DNA from: Thiobacillus denitrificans
GTDB lineage: Bacteria; Pseudomonadota; Gammaproteobacteria; Burkholderiales; Thiobacillaceae
NCBI GenBank assembly: GCA_020725005.1
Contig: DYFW01000016.1
Location: 1-33,107 of the forward strand
Direction of reading: 5' to 3'
DNA length: 33,107 nt
Part shown: positions 20,335 to 29,981 of the stretch, one piece after another
Position numbering within the stretch: position 1 is the first letter of the stretch
Layout: each line of letters starts with the position of its first letter
Notes under the pieces: model-generated
What the model was told of the DNA's origin: nothing
Databases searched by the model: none
The model's input: the letters and a program-made list of their open reading frames with translations, nothing else
Translations under genes and position numbers: made by a program

Positions 20335-23031
20335 ATGAGCGCTTCCGACTGGTCGCAGACGACCCCGCTGTACGCGGGCAACGCCGCGTACCTCGAGGCG
20401 TTCGACGACGCGACGCTGGCGCCCTGGCTCGAACATCCCCTGCCTGGCGTGGCTTGCGCCTCCGATGCCGCCCAGGTCGGCGTACTGCAGCTCATCAATG
20501 CCTACCGCTATCTCGGCGTGCGCAAGGCCGACCTCGACCCGCTGCGCCGCTTCGAACCGCCGCCGACGCCAGAGCTGGATCCCGGGCACTATGGCCTCAC
20601 CGAAGCCGACCTCGACCGTGAATTCGAGACCGGTTCGCTGTTCGGCGTCGAGCGCGCGACCCTGCGCGAGATCCTGCGCCGGCTGCGCGCCGCCTACTGC
20701 GGACGTGTCGGCGCCGAGTACATGCACATCACCGACGTCGCCCGCAAACGCTGGCTGCAGGAACGCATCGAATCCGCGCAGGGACGTTTCGGCGTGTCGG
20801 TTTCGCAGAAGAAACAAATCCTCAAGCGGCTGACCGACGCCGAGACGCTGGAGCGCTTCCTGCACACCCGGCACGTGGGCCAGAAGCGTTTCTCGCTCGA
20901 GGGCGGCGAGGCCCTGATCCCCATGCTCGACCAGGTGATCGCGCGCTGCGCGCGCCACGGCGCCAAGGAAATCGTGATGGGCATGGCGCACCGCGGGCGC
21001 ATCAACGTGCTCGTCAACATCATGGGGCGCACGGTCGACAGCCTCTACGCCGAGCCGGAAAACGGCGACCCGGACTCGCCGCTGTCGGGCGACGTGAAAT
21101 ACCACCAGGGCTTCTCCACCGATATCGCGACCGACTACGGGCCGGTGCACCTGGCGCTCGCGTTCAACCCCTCGCACCTGGAAATCGTGCATCCGGTCGT
21201 GCGCGGCTCGGTGCGCGCGCGCCAGGACCGGCGCGGCGACGTGCTCGGCTACGAGGTCGTGCCGGTGATCCTGCACGGCGACGCCGCGCTGTCGGGGCAG
21301 GGCGTGGTGATGGAAAGCCTCAACATGTCGCAGACGCGCGGCTTCCGCAACAACGGCGCGATCCACATCGTCATCAACAACCAGATCGGCTTCACCACGT
21401 CCGATCCGCGCGACATCCGCTCGACGCTCTACTGCACCGACGTCGCCAAGATGGTCGAGGCGCCGGTACTGCACGTCAACGGCGACGACCCCGAAGCAGT
21501 CGCCTTCGCCGTGCAGACCGCGGTGGATTACCGCTACACCTTCCACAAGAACTGCTTCATCGACCTGGTATGCTACCGGCGCCATGGCCACAACGAGCAG
21601 GACGAGCCGCTGGCGACCCAGCCGTTGATGTACCGCGCGATCCTGGCGCATCCGACGACGCGCGAGCTGTATGCGCGCCGCCTGGTCGACGAATCGGTGC
21701 TGACAGCCGAGCAGGCGGCACAGCTCGTCGAGCAATGCCGCGAACGCCTCGAACGCGGCGAATCTCTCTCCGCGCCCGCGCTGTCCGACTTCAAGGAAAG
21801 CTATAGCGTCGACTGGAGCCGCTTCCGCGGCAACCATTCGCCCGAGGTGCCCACCGCGGTGACTGCCGCGCGGCTCGATTTCCTCGGCGAGCGCGTCACC
21901 ACGCTGCAGCATGACATCGAGCTGCACCCGCGCGTGCAGAAGGTGCTCGACGACCGCCGCCGGATGCGTGCCGGCGAACTGCCGGTCGACTGGGGCTACG
22001 CCGAAACACTCGCCTACGCCAGCCTGCTCGATGCCGGCCACAACGTGCGCCTGTCCGGACAGGACTCGGCGCGCGGCACCTTCTTCCATCGCCACGCGGT
22101 GTGGCATGACCAGAAGCGCGAGCGCCGCCAGAGCGGCGTCTACATTCCGCTCGAGCACATCCATGCGCGGCAGGGCAACTTCACCGTCATCGATTCGCTG
22201 CTGTCGGAAGAGGCCGTGCTCGCTTTCGAGTACGGCTATGCCACCGCCGATCCCGATACGCTCGTCATCTGGGAAGCCCAGTTCGGCGACTTCGCCAACG
22301 GCGCGCAGGTGGTGATCGACCAGTTCATCACCAGCGGCGAGGCCAAGTGGGGGCGCCTGTGCGGCCTGGTGATGATGCTCCCGCACGGCCTCGAAGGGCA
22401 GGGGCCGGAGCACTCCTCGGCGCGCCTCGAGCGTTTCCTGCAGCTTTGCGCGCAGGAGAACATCCAGGTCTGCGTGCCGACGCTGCCGGCGCAGATGTTC
22501 CACCTGCTGCGCCGGCAGATCGTGCGCCCGGTCAGGAAACCGCTCATCATCATGAGCCCGAAGAGCCTGCTGCGGCTGCCGCTGTCGACATCGTCGCTGA
22601 CCGACCTGTCGAGCGGCGCCTTCCTGCCGGTGATTGACGACCCGCAGGCGCCGCGGGAAGCGACGCGCGTGATCGCGTGCAGCGGGCGCGTGTGGTTCGA
22701 TCTCGATGCCACCCGCCAGGCACGTGGCCTCGCCGATGTCGCGCTGGTCCGTGTCGAACAGCTCTATCCCTTTCCCGAGGCGGCCTTCCGCGAAGTGCTC
22801 AGCGCCTATCCCAGGGCGACCACCTTCGTCTGGGCGCAGGAAGAACCGATGAACCAGGGCGCCTGGTTCCAGACCCTGCACCATCTCAATCATTGCGCGC
22901 CGGCCGGCCGGCGTTTCCACTACGCCGGCCGGCCGCCGGCGGCGGCGCCGGCCTCGGGCTACGCCTCGCGCCACCGCGCCGAGCTCGAAGCCCTGCTCAG
23001 GGATGCCCTGGAGACCCCGTATGAAGCTTGA
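20335..23031 (+). CDS. sucA: 2-oxoglutarate dehydrogenase E1 component
   Basis: An 898-residue thiamine-diphosphate enzyme, somewhat shorter than E. coli SucA (933). It decarboxylates 2-oxoglutarate and passes the succinyl group to the lipoyl arm of E2. Visible segments are [78 protein letters not shown] and [18 protein letters not shown]. The N-terminal E2-binding region looks shortened ([18 protein letters not shown] then directly a Pro-rich stretch). It overlaps sucB by eleven bases. The organism apparently encodes the full oxidative TCA route here. Confidence 0.97.
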   Translation: MSASDWSQTTPLYAGNAAYLEAFDDATLAPWLEHPLPGVACASDAAQVGVLQLINAYRYLGVRKADLDPLRRFEPPPTPELDPGHYGLTEADLDREFETGSLFGVERATLREILRRLRAAYCGRVGAEYMHITDVARKRWLQERIESAQGRFGVSVSQKKQILKRLTDAETLERFLHTRHVGQKRFSLEGGEALIPMLDQVIARCARHGAKEIVMGMAHRGRINVLVNIMGRTVDSLYAEPENGDPDSPLSGDVKYHQGFSTDIATDYGPVHLALAFNPSHLEIVHPVVRGSVRARQDRRGDVLGYEVVPVILHGDAALSGQGVVMESLNMSQTRGFRNNGAIHIVINNQIGFTTSDPRDIRSTLYCTDVAKMVEAPVLHVNGDDPEAVAFAVQTAVDYRYTFHKNCFIDLVCYRRHGHNEQDEPLATQPLMYRAILAHPTTRELYARRLVDESVLTAEQAAQLVEQCRERLERGESLSAPALSDFKESYSVDWSRFRGNHSPEVPTAVTAARLDFLGERVTTLQHDIELHPRVQKVLDDRRRMRAGELPVDWGYAETLAYASLLDAGHNVRLSGQDSARGTFFHRHAVWHDQKRERRQSGVYIPLEHIHARQGNFTVIDSLLSEEAVLAFEYGYATADPDTLVIWEAQFGDFANGAQVVIDQFITSGEAKWGRLCGLVMMLPHGLEGQGPEHSSARLERFLQLCAQENIQVCVPTLPAQMFHLLRRQIVRPVRKPLIIMSPKSLLRLPLSTSSLTDLSSGAFLPVIDDPQAPREATRVIACSGRVWFDLDATRQARGLADVALVRVEQLYPFPEAAFREVLSAYPRATTFVWAQEEPMNQGAWFQTLHHLNHCAPAGRRFHYAGRPPAAAPASGYASRHRAELEALLRDALETPYEA

Positions 23032-24157
23032 AGTGCGCACGCCCACGCTGTCGGATTCCGTCGCCAGCGGCACCCTGCTGCCGTGGCGCAAGCGGGTGGG
23101 CGAGCGGGTCGCGCGCGACGAGACGCTGGTCGACATCGAGACGGACAAAGTCATCCTGGAAATTCCCGCGCCGGCGTCCGGCACGCTGGTCGAGATCGTG
23201 AAGCCCGAAGGCGCGGCGGTGCAGGCCGGCGAGCTGATCGCGCTGATCGAGACGGGCGAGGGCGCAACCGCGCCCGTCCCGGCCGCGCAGGCGGAAAAGC
23301 CGGCGCCCGGGGCGGCACCGGCAGTCGCCGCGCCCGCGCCCGAACCGGTCGTGCCGCCGCCTGCCGCGCCCGCCCGCGCCGTCGTGGCGGAGGCGCGCCC
23401 GCATCCCGCCCCCCTCGCGCCCGCGGGTGTGGGGGGGGACGCCGTCCTTCACCCGCCCGCAGCGGCCAGGCGCGAACCGATGTCGCGCCTGCGCCGGCGC
23501 ATCGCCGAGCGCCTCGTCGCGGCGCAGCACACCGCGGCGCTGCTCACCACCTTCAACGAGGTGAACATGCAGCCGGTGAACGAGCTGCGCCAGCGGTTCA
23601 AGGCCGAGTTCGAGGTCAAGCACGGCGTCAAGCTCGGCTACATGTCGTTCTTCGTGCGCGCCGTCTGCCAGGCGCTCGAGGCCTTCCCCATCGTCAACGC
23701 CGCGATCGACGGCACCGATATCGTCTGGCACGCCGACGCCGACATCGGCATTGCGATTTCCACCCCGCGCGGGCTGGTGGTGCCGATCCTGCGCCGTGCG
23801 CAGACGCTTAACGCCGCCGGCATCGAGCGCGCCATCGCCGATTTCGCCCGGCGCGCGCGTGACAACAAGCTCACGCTCGACGAGCTCGCCGGCGGCACCT
23901 TCTCGATCACCAACGGCGGCGTGTTCGGCTCGCTGCTCTCGACGCCCATTCTCAATCCGCCGCAATCGGCGATCCTCGGCATGCACGCGATCCAGGAGCG
24001 CCCGGTCGCCGAGCATGGCCAGGTCGTGATCCGGCCGATGATGTATCTCGCGCTCACCTACGATCACCGCCTGATCGACGGCCGCGACGCGGTGCAGTTC
24101 CTGGTTGCGGTGAAGTCTGCGCTGGAAGCGCCCGCCGCGCTGCTGGGGGAAATCTGA
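23021..24157 (+). CDS. sucB: 2-oxoglutarate dehydrogenase E2 component without E3-binding domain
   Basis: A 378-residue dihydrolipoamide succinyltransferase (E. coli 405). The N-terminal lipoyl domain (1-78) has the lipoylated lysine K43 in [11 protein letters not shown]. The C-terminal catalytic domain (~153-378) has [38 protein letters not shown] and the catalytic YDHRLIDG (H349, D353). Between them (~79-150) is only an Ala/Pro linker. The ~35-residue peripheral-subunit-binding domain, with its usual GTGxxGRIxxxDV motif, is not recognisable. A run of eight Gs lies in the linker (23431-23438) but the frame is intact. No lpd gene follows; an ABC ATPase does. Confidence 0.94.
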   Translation: MKLEVRTPTLSDSVASGTLLPWRKRVGERVARDETLVDIETDKVILEIPAPASGTLVEIVKPEGAAVQAGELIALIETGEGATAPVPAAQAEKPAPGAAPAVAAPAPEPVVPPPAAPARAVVAEARPHPAPLAPAGVGGDAVLHPPAAARREPMSRLRRRIAERLVAAQHTAALLTTFNEVNMQPVNELRQRFKAEFEVKHGVKLGYMSFFVRAVCQALEAFPIVNAAIDGTDIVWHADADIGIAISTPRGLVVPILRRAQTLNAAGIERAIADFARRARDNKLTLDELAGGTFSITNGGVFGSLLSTPILNPPQSAILGMHAIQERPVAEHGQVVIRPMMYLALTYDHRLIDGRDAVQFLVAVKSALEAPAALLGEI

Positions 24158-24158
24158 A

Positions 24159-24962
24159 ATGAACGATGTCCTGGTCGAGATCCGCGACCTGCATTTCGCC
24201 TATGGGAGCAAGCCGGTGCTCAAGGGCGTCAATCTCACGATTCCGCGCGGCAAGGTCGTCGCCATCCTCGGGGTCAGCGGCTGCGGCAAGTCCACGCTGC
24301 TGCGCCATGTCGGCGGCCAGTTGCGCCCGGCCCGCGGCCAGGTCCGCTTCGACGGCCAGGTGGTGCATGATCTCGACATCGACGACCTCTACGCCCTGCG
24401 GCGCAAGATGGGCATGATGTTCCAGGTCAGCGGCCTGTTCAGCGATCTCTCGGTGTTCGACAACATCGCCTACCCCCTGCGCGAGCATACCGACCTGCCG
24501 GAAGACGTCATCCGCGACCTCGTGCTGATGAAGCTGCACGCCGTCGGCCTGCGCGGCGCGCGCGACCTCGCCACCGGCGAACTCTCCGGCGGCATGGAAC
24601 GGCGCGTCGCGCTGGCCCGCGCGATCGCGCTCGACCCCGCGCTGATCATGTACGACGAGCCTTTCGCCGGACTCGATCCGATCTCGCTCAACACCATCGC
24701 GAACCTCATCCGGCGCCTCAACGACGCCCTGGGCCTGACCTCGGTGGTCGTCACCTACGACGTGTCGGAGTCGCTGAAGATCGCCGACTACGCCTGCTTC
24801 CTCCACGACGGTGTCGTGGTTGCCGCGGGGCCGGCGGCCGAGATGGCCGATTCCGCCGATCCCTTCGTCCATCAGTTCGTGCACGCCGAACCCGACGGTC
24901 CGGTCGCGTTCCAGTATCCGGGCAGCCCCCTCGACGAGGTCATGGGCCTCAAAACCGCCTGA
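24159..24962 (+). CDS. MlaF-like ABC transporter ATP-binding protein (orphan)
   Basis: A 267-residue ABC ATPase. Motifs are GVSGCGKST (38-46, Walker A), Q89 in MFQVSGLF (Q-loop), ELSGGMERR (141-149, signature) and MYDEPFAGLD (Walker B). The sequence, including NIAYPLREHTDLP and the tail DGPVAFQYPG, resembles MlaF, which powers phospholipid transport between the membranes. The H-loop position is Tyr200 (VVVTYDVSES) instead of the usual His. No mlaE, mlaD, mlaC or mlaB is nearby. It follows sucB by one base, so it is probably co-transcribed with TCA genes. Its permease is unknown. Confidence 0.85.
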   Translation: MNDVLVEIRDLHFAYGSKPVLKGVNLTIPRGKVVAILGVSGCGKSTLLRHVGGQLRPARGQVRFDGQVVHDLDIDDLYALRRKMGMMFQVSGLFSDLSVFDNIAYPLREHTDLPEDVIRDLVLMKLHAVGLRGARDLATGELSGGMERRVALARAIALDPALIMYDEPFAGLDPISLNTIANLIRRLNDALGLTSVVVTYDVSESLKIADYACFLHDGVVVAAGPAAEMADSADPFVHQFVHAEPDGPVAFQYPGSPLDEVMGLKTA

Positions 24963-25023
24963 TACCGTTCAGTTCGGGCGTTTCCTGCCGTTACTTCCGG
25001 GAAACGGGGCGAACAGGGCTTGG

Positions 25024-25041
25024 CCTGCCCGCCCGGCAGGA
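25024..25041 (+). promoter_or_regulatory. Hairpin covering the ribosome binding site of the response regulator gene
   Basis: CCTGCC (25024-25029) pairs with GGCAGG (25035-25040) across a five-base loop. The right arm contains the Shine-Dalgarno (AGGA, 25038-25041) for the ATG at 25048. An upstream hairpin, CGTTTCC (24979-24985) with GGAAACG (25000-25006), lies in the same 85-base spacer and lacks a T tract. The first structure could limit translation; no effector is known. Confidence 0.45.
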
Positions 25042-25047
25042 ACGATG

Positions 25048-26709
25048 ATGAACCAGAACGCCACCGCAGCCAGCGAGACGCGCATCGACTTCGGTGCGCT
25101 GCGTGCGCTCGTCGTCGACGACTATCCCGGCATGCGAAACGCGCTGCGGCTCACGCTCTCGAACTTCGGCATCACCAAGGTCCAGCTGGCAGCCAGCGCC
25201 TCCGAAGCCATCTTCCAGATCCGCAACAAGGCCTACGACTTCATCCTGTGCGACTTCAACCTCGGCGAGGGCCGCGACGGCCAGCAGCTGCTCGAGGAAT
25301 TGCGCCACAGCCGGCTGATTCCGCTGGAAACCGTATTCATCATGGTCACCGCGGAATCCTTCTACGAAAAAGTGGTCGCAACCGCGGAACTCGCGCCCGA
25401 CGATTACCTGATCAAGCCGTTCAGCGCCGAGACGCTGTGCGGGCGGCTGGTCGCGATCCTGCAGCGCAAGCGGGCGTTCGCCGAGGCCTACCGGCACTAC
25501 CAGGCACAGCAGGTGGAAGCGGCGATCGCCGCGTGCGACCGGCTGCTGCGCGAGCAGCCGCGTTACGCCGTGGACGCGCTGCGCTTCAAGGGCGAGCTGT
25601 TGATCGCGCTGGGGCGCTTCGACGAGGCGGAAAAACTCTACCAGCAGGTGATCGCCATGCGCGCGATTCCCTGGGCCAGGCTGGGCCTTGCCCGTGCGCT
25701 CCACCTCAAGCACGACGACGATGCGGCGGAGGCGGAGCTGCGCGACGTGCTCGAACACGCGCCGGAAATGGTCGCCGCCTACGACCTGCTCGCCGACGTA
25801 TGCCTGGCCAGAAAGGACAGCCAGTCGGCGCAGGAGGCGCTGCAGCATGGGGTCGCGGTCTCGGCGCGGACCGTGCGGCGGCAGCAGCGGCTGGGTGAGG
25901 TGGCGATGGACAACGGCGACCTCGACGCCGCGCGCACGGCCTTCAGCGAAGCGGTCGAGAAGGGACGGCACTCGATCTTCATTGGCCCTGCCGACTACGG
26001 CAACCTGTGCCGTGTCCAGCTCGAACAGGGCGACCTCAAGGCGGTGGCAGACACCCTTCGCCAGAACCGGCGGACGCTCGAATCCAACCCGGACGGACGG
26101 CTGGTCATGGCCGTCACGCAAAGCCGGCTTTACACGCGGGAGGGCAAGGCGGACGACGCGGCCAGGGCGCTCGACATCGCGGCGGACCTGCGCGCCGCCG
26201 GGGCGCAGGGCGCCCCCCACCTCCTGCTCGATCTTGCCAGCGCCTGCATGGCGAACGGACGCGCGGACGAGGCCGATGCGGTCGTCGCGGATGTCGCGCG
26301 CAATGCGCACGACAGCGAGGCCCTGCTCGAGAAGGCGCGCAGGATCTACGCCGAAGCCGGGCGCGAGGCGGCAGGCAGGAACGTGCTGGCGTCGGCCACG
26401 GCCGACGTGCGCAAGCTCAACAATGAAGGCGTCGTGCTGGCGCAGAAGGGCGATTTCCGCGGCGCCACCGAAAAGCTGCTTGCGGCGTGCGAATCCGCGC
26501 CCTTCAACCCGCGCGTCAGCATGAACGCCGTGTGGGTGATACTGAAATATCTCGACCAGGACGGCATGGACGAGCAAATGATCCAGACCGCCCGTTATCA
26601 CCTTGCCGAAGCCGAGCGGCGCGCTCCGGCGCACCCGCGCCTGGCCGGCTTGCGCCTGCACCTGATGGAAGTGGAGGGCCGCTTCGGCATCAAGCGGGCC
26701 AGCGCATGA
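25048..26709 (+). CDS. Response regulator with receiver domain and TPR-like repeats
   Basis: A 553-residue protein. The receiver domain (~17-135) has all phosphorylation residues: D24-D25, D69 in FILCDFNLG, T101 and K123 in YLIKPFSAETL. The rest is Ala-rich helical sequence with tetratricopeptide-like pairs, such as RFKGELLIALGRFDEAEKLYQQ, WARLGLARALHLKHDDDAAEAELRDVL and NNEGVVLAQKGDFRGATEKL. There is no DNA-binding or enzymatic output domain, so output is probably through protein contacts. Starts at 25045 or 25048 are possible; spacing from AGGA favours 25048. Its stop overlaps the next gene, a kinase, making a likely two-component pair. Targets are unknown. Confidence 0.9.
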   Translation: MNQNATAASETRIDFGALRALVVDDYPGMRNALRLTLSNFGITKVQLAASASEAIFQIRNKAYDFILCDFNLGEGRDGQQLLEELRHSRLIPLETVFIMVTAESFYEKVVATAELAPDDYLIKPFSAETLCGRLVAILQRKRAFAEAYRHYQAQQVEAAIAACDRLLREQPRYAVDALRFKGELLIALGRFDEAEKLYQQVIAMRAIPWARLGLARALHLKHDDDAAEAELRDVLEHAPEMVAAYDLLADVCLARKDSQSAQEALQHGVAVSARTVRRQQRLGEVAMDNGDLDAARTAFSEAVEKGRHSIFIGPADYGNLCRVQLEQGDLKAVADTLRQNRRTLESNPDGRLVMAVTQSRLYTREGKADDAARALDIAADLRAAGAQGAPHLLLDLASACMANGRADEADAVVADVARNAHDSEALLEKARRIYAEAGREAAGRNVLASATADVRKLNNEGVVLAQKGDFRGATEKLLAACESAPFNPRVSMNAVWVILKYLDQDGMDEQMIQTARYHLAEAERRAPAHPRLAGLRLHLMEVEGRFGIKRASA

Positions 26710-27359
26710 TCGACGATGACAACGCGTTCTACGCCGTCCTGATACACGAACTCAAGAACAACCTCGGCCTGCTGTCGATGACGATCGACAGGATCCCGCC
26801 TTCCGGGGGGGCCGCCTGCGACAGCGCCGTGGACGTCGCGCGTCTCCAGTGCCAGGGCGTCGTCGAGCGCCTGCAGCAGGCACTGACGATCTACCGGGCG
26901 AAGCAGGGGCATCTCCGGGCGCGCATCGACGCCTATTCACCGCACGAACTGATTGCCGAGGTGGGCCAGCGTGCCGAGACGCTAGCCCACGGGCGAATCC
27001 GTATCGATGTCGCCGTGGACGAAAGCGTGCCGCCGATCTGGTTTTTCGATCGCGACCTGGTTGAAATGGCGCTCATCAATGCGATCCACAATTCCCTCGT
27101 CTACGCCCGTTCGGTCATGCGCATCGAGGCCGGTGCGGGGCACGGCTGGCTGGAATTGACCGTGCGCGACGACTCCGCGGGCTATCCCGGCCACATACTC
27201 GCCAGCGTGGCGGCGGGCGCCCCCTGCCGTGCACGCGGGACCGGCCTCGGCCTGCAGTTCGCGCGGCTCATCGCGCAGGCGCACGAGCACCGCGGGCGCC
27301 TCGGCGAACTGCATCTCGCCAACGATGGCGGAGCGGTTTTCAGGCTCCGCCTGCCTTGA
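26706..27359 (+). CDS. Small soluble sensor histidine kinase
   Basis: A 217-residue kinase with no membrane helix or recognisable sensor domain. The H-box is HELKNNLGLL with H14 as phospho-acceptor. The ATPase part has an N-box (ALINAIHNSLVYAR), a weakened G1 box (DDSAGYPGH) and a clear G2 box (GTGLGLQFARLIAQAH). Its ATG overlaps the response-regulator stop (ATGA). Lacking an input domain, it may be controlled by binding the TPR region of its partner or another protein. The stop is 124 bases from the convergent phosphoketolase gene. Confidence 0.9.
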   Translation: MIDDDNAFYAVLIHELKNNLGLLSMTIDRIPPSGGAACDSAVDVARLQCQGVVERLQQALTIYRAKQGHLRARIDAYSPHELIAEVGQRAETLAHGRIRIDVAVDESVPPIWFFDRDLVEMALINAIHNSLVYARSVMRIEAGAGHGWLELTVRDDSAGYPGHILASVAAGAPCRARGTGLGLQFARLIAQAHEHRGRLGELHLANDGGAVFRLRLP

Positions 27360-27365
27360 TACCGA

Positions 27366-27409
27366 AAACCCGCGCCACCTGAACCATGCCGGAAAGCCGC
27401 GCCGGGTTT
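27366..27409. terminator. Weak hairpin between convergent genes
   Basis: AAACCC-GCGC (27366-27375) can pair with GCGC-C-GGGTTT (27399-27409) with one bulged base. It lies between the kinase stop (27359) and the phosphoketolase stop (27484, opposite strand). Read on the minus strand, the stem ends in GGGTTTTC, giving a short T run. No other obvious terminator is present in this spacer. Confidence 0.4.
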
Positions 27410-27483
27410 GGGATCAAAAACGATGAAACCCCGGTGCGTTGCCGATGGAAGAATTCAGACATCTGGATTACCCATCGATAGGT

Positions 27484-29865
27484 TCAATACGGCCACACCC
27501 ACGCATCCTCTTCCGGCAGGTCGACCCCGTGCGCATGCGCGTACTCGCGGCAGGCGATCTGCCGGTCGCGCAGTTTTTCCTTCACATGGGCGCCGGCAAC
27601 CTGCAACGAGGGCACACGGTTGATCACGTCGATGGCGAGGCTGAAGCGGTCGATCTCGTTCTCGATCGCCAGTTCCAGCGGCGTGTTGATGCTGCCCTTC
27701 TCCTTGTAGCCGCGCACGTGCAGATGGGCGTGGTTGGTGCGCCGGTACGCCATGCGGTGGATCAGCCAGGGGTAGCCGTGGAAATTGAAGATCACCGGGC
27801 GGTCCACGGTGAACAGGCTATCGAAATCGCGATCGGGCAGCCCGTGCGGATGCTCGCTCGGCGGCACCAGCCTGTACAGGTCCACCACGTTGATGAAGCG
27901 CAGCTTGAGATCCGGGAAATGCTCGCGCAGCAGCACGGTCGCCGCCAGCGCCTCCTTGGTCGGAATATCGCCGGCGCAGGCCATCACCACGTCGGGCTCC
28001 GTCCCGGCGTCATTGCTCGCCCAGTCCCAGATGCCGATGCCCTTGGTGCAGTGCCTGATCGCCGCGTCCATCTCGAGGTACTGCAGGTGGTTCTGCTTGT
28101 CGCACACGATGACGTTGACGAGATCGGTGCTCTCCAGGCACCTGGCGGCAGTAGCGAGCAGCGTGTTGACGTCAGGCGGCAGGTAGATGCGCGTCACCGC
28201 CGGGCTCTTGTTCACCACCACGTCGAGGAAGCCCGGATCCTGGTGGGTGAAGCCGTTGTGGTCCTGGCGCCAGACCGTCGAGGTGATCAGCAGGTTGAGC
28301 GAGGCGACCGGCGCGCGCCACGGCACCGCCTTCGCCATCGCCAGCCACTTGGCGTGCTGGTTGAACATCGAATCGATCACGTGCACGAAGGCCTCGTAGC
28401 TCGACAGGAAGCCGTGGCGTCCGGTGAGGAGATAGCCTTCCAGCCAGCCCTCGATGGTGTGCTCGGAGAGCATTTCCATCACCCGGCCGTCGGGCGCGAG
28501 TTCGCTGCCGCCGGCGTCTTCCGGCAGGATGTCGGCGAGCCAGGTCTTCTTCGTCACCTCGTATAGCGCATCGAGCTTGTTCGACGCATTCTCGTCCGGG
28601 CCGAAGACGCGGAAGTTGTCCGGATTCTTCGCCATCACGTCGCGCAGCAGCCGGCCCAGCGGGCGGGTGTTTTCCGCGCGGGTCTTGCCGGGGCCGGGCA
28701 GATCGACCGCGTAGTCGCGGAAGTCCGGCATGCGCAGCGCGCGCCGCATCAACCCCCCGTTGGCGCGCGGATTGGCGCTCATGCGGCGGTTGCCTGTCGG
28801 CGCCAGCGCCTTGAGTTCCGGGCGCAGCCGCCCCGCGTCGTCGAACAATTCGTGCGGTCGGTAGCTTTTGAGCCAGGCTTCGAGCTGCTGCAGGTGCGCC
28901 GGGTTTTCGCGCACACCGGCGAGTGGCACCTGGTGCGAACGCCAGAAGCCCTCGACCTTCTTGCCGTCGACTTCCGCCGGCCCGGTCCAGCCCTTGGGCG
29001 AGCGCAGCACGATCATCGGCCAGCGCGGCCGTGCCGGCACGCCGCTTGCACGGGCCTCGCGCTGGAGACGGTGGATCTCCAGCACGCAGGCTTCGAGCGT
29101 CGCCGCCATCTGCGCGTGCATGCTCATGGGGTCGTCGCCCTCGACGAAATGCGGCGTCCAGCCGTAGCCCCGGAACAGGCTTTCCAGTTCCGCGTGCGAG
29201 ATGCGCGCGAGCAGGGTGGGGTTGTGGATCTTGTAGCCGTTGAGATGCAGGATAGGCAGCACCGCGCCGTCGCGGATTGGGTTGAGGAACTTGTTCGAGT
29301 GCCACGCGGTGGCGAGCGGGCCGGTTTCGGCCTCGCCGTCGCCCACCATCACCGTCACCAGCAGGTCGGGGTTGTCGAAGGCCGCGCCGAAGGCGTGTGA
29401 GACGCTGTAGCCGAGCTCGCCGCCCTCGTGGATCGATCCCGGTGTCTCCGGCGTGCAGTGGCTGCCGATGCCGCCGGGGAAGGAAAAGGCCTTGAAGAAC
29501 TGGCGCAGGCCTGCCTCGTCCTCGCTCTTGTTGGGGTAGACCTCGCTGTAGGTGCCCTCGAGGTAGGCCGGGGCCAGCACCCCCGGCGCGCCGTGGCCGG
29601 GGCCGGCGAGGAAGATCGCGTCGAGGTCGTATTTGACGATCAGGCGGTTCATGTGAACCCAGGCGAAACTCAGGCCCGGGCTTGCGCCCCAGTGACCGAG
29701 CAGGCGTTCCTTGATGTGCCGGGGTCTAAGCGGTTCGTGCAGTAGCGGATTGTCGCGCAGGTAGATCATGCCGGCGGCGAGGTAGTTGCAGGCGCGCCAG
29801 TAGGCGTCGAGCTTCTGCAGATCGTCGGCGGCGAGAGGGGTGGGCTGCAATTCTGGAGCGTTCAT
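27484..29865 (-). CDS. xfp: Phosphoketolase (xylulose-5-phosphate/fructose-6-phosphate)
   Basis: A 793-residue thiamine-diphosphate enzyme of normal length, splitting xylulose 5-phosphate (and/or fructose 6-phosphate) with phosphate into acetyl phosphate and a shorter sugar phosphate. Segments seen are [36 protein letters not shown] (27 residues in three conserved pieces: [26 protein letters not shown]), [12 protein letters not shown] for the cofactor site, and [12 protein letters not shown]. The start at 29865 gives [11 protein letters not shown] and follows a strong GGAAGGA ribosome site; the frame is open upstream but unsupported. It lies 116 bases downstream of ackA on the same strand, which would convert its acetyl phosphate to acetate and ATP. 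Substrate preference cannot be read. Confidence 0.96.
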   Translation of the reverse strand: MNAPELQPTPLAADDLQKLDAYWRACNYLAAGMIYLRDNPLLHEPLRPRHIKERLLGHWGASPGLSFAWVHMNRLIVKYDLDAIFLAGPGHGAPGVLAPAYLEGTYSEVYPNKSEDEAGLRQFFKAFSFPGGIGSHCTPETPGSIHEGGELGYSVSHAFGAAFDNPDLLVTVMVGDGEAETGPLATAWHSNKFLNPIRDGAVLPILHLNGYKIHNPTLLARISHAELESLFRGYGWTPHFVEGDDPMSMHAQMAATLEACVLEIHRLQREARASGVPARPRWPMIVLRSPKGWTGPAEVDGKKVEGFWRSHQVPLAGVRENPAHLQQLEAWLKSYRPHELFDDAGRLRPELKALAPTGNRRMSANPRANGGLMRRALRMPDFRDYAVDLPGPGKTRAENTRPLGRLLRDVMAKNPDNFRVFGPDENASNKLDALYEVTKKTWLADILPEDAGGSELAPDGRVMEMLSEHTIEGWLEGYLLTGRHGFLSSYEAFVHVIDSMFNQHAKWLAMAKAVPWRAPVASLNLLITSTVWRQDHNGFTHQDPGFLDVVVNKSPAVTRIYLPPDVNTLLATAARCLESTDLVNVIVCDKQNHLQYLEMDAAIRHCTKGIGIWDWASNDAGTEPDVVMACAGDIPTKEALAATVLLREHFPDLKLRFINVVDLYRLVPPSEHPHGLPDRDFDSLFTVDRPVIFNFHGYPWLIHRMAYRRTNHAHLHVRGYKEKGSINTPLELAIENEIDRFSLAIDVINRVPSLQVAGAHVKEKLRDRQIACREYAHAHGVDLPEEDAWVWPY

Positions 29866-29981
29866 GCGGATTCCTTCCTGTGTGCGACGCGCGGTCACGC
29901 CAGTATGGGCAGTCAAGATTGCAGTGCGATGTTCGGAGCCGCACCTGAGTGCCGACCCAGGTCGTCGACCACGGTTCCGCG

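Noticed and set aside
23260-23470. A frameshift hiding the E3-binding domain in SucB.
   Set aside because: The other two forward frames read Arg/Gly-rich sequence with no GTGxxGR-type motif, and the used frame is continuous into the catalytic domain.
29911-29916. TTGACT on the minus strand upstream of xfp as a promoter or IscR site.
   Set aside because: No -10 at 15-19 bases (CGCGCG there) and the rest of the IscR pattern is missing.
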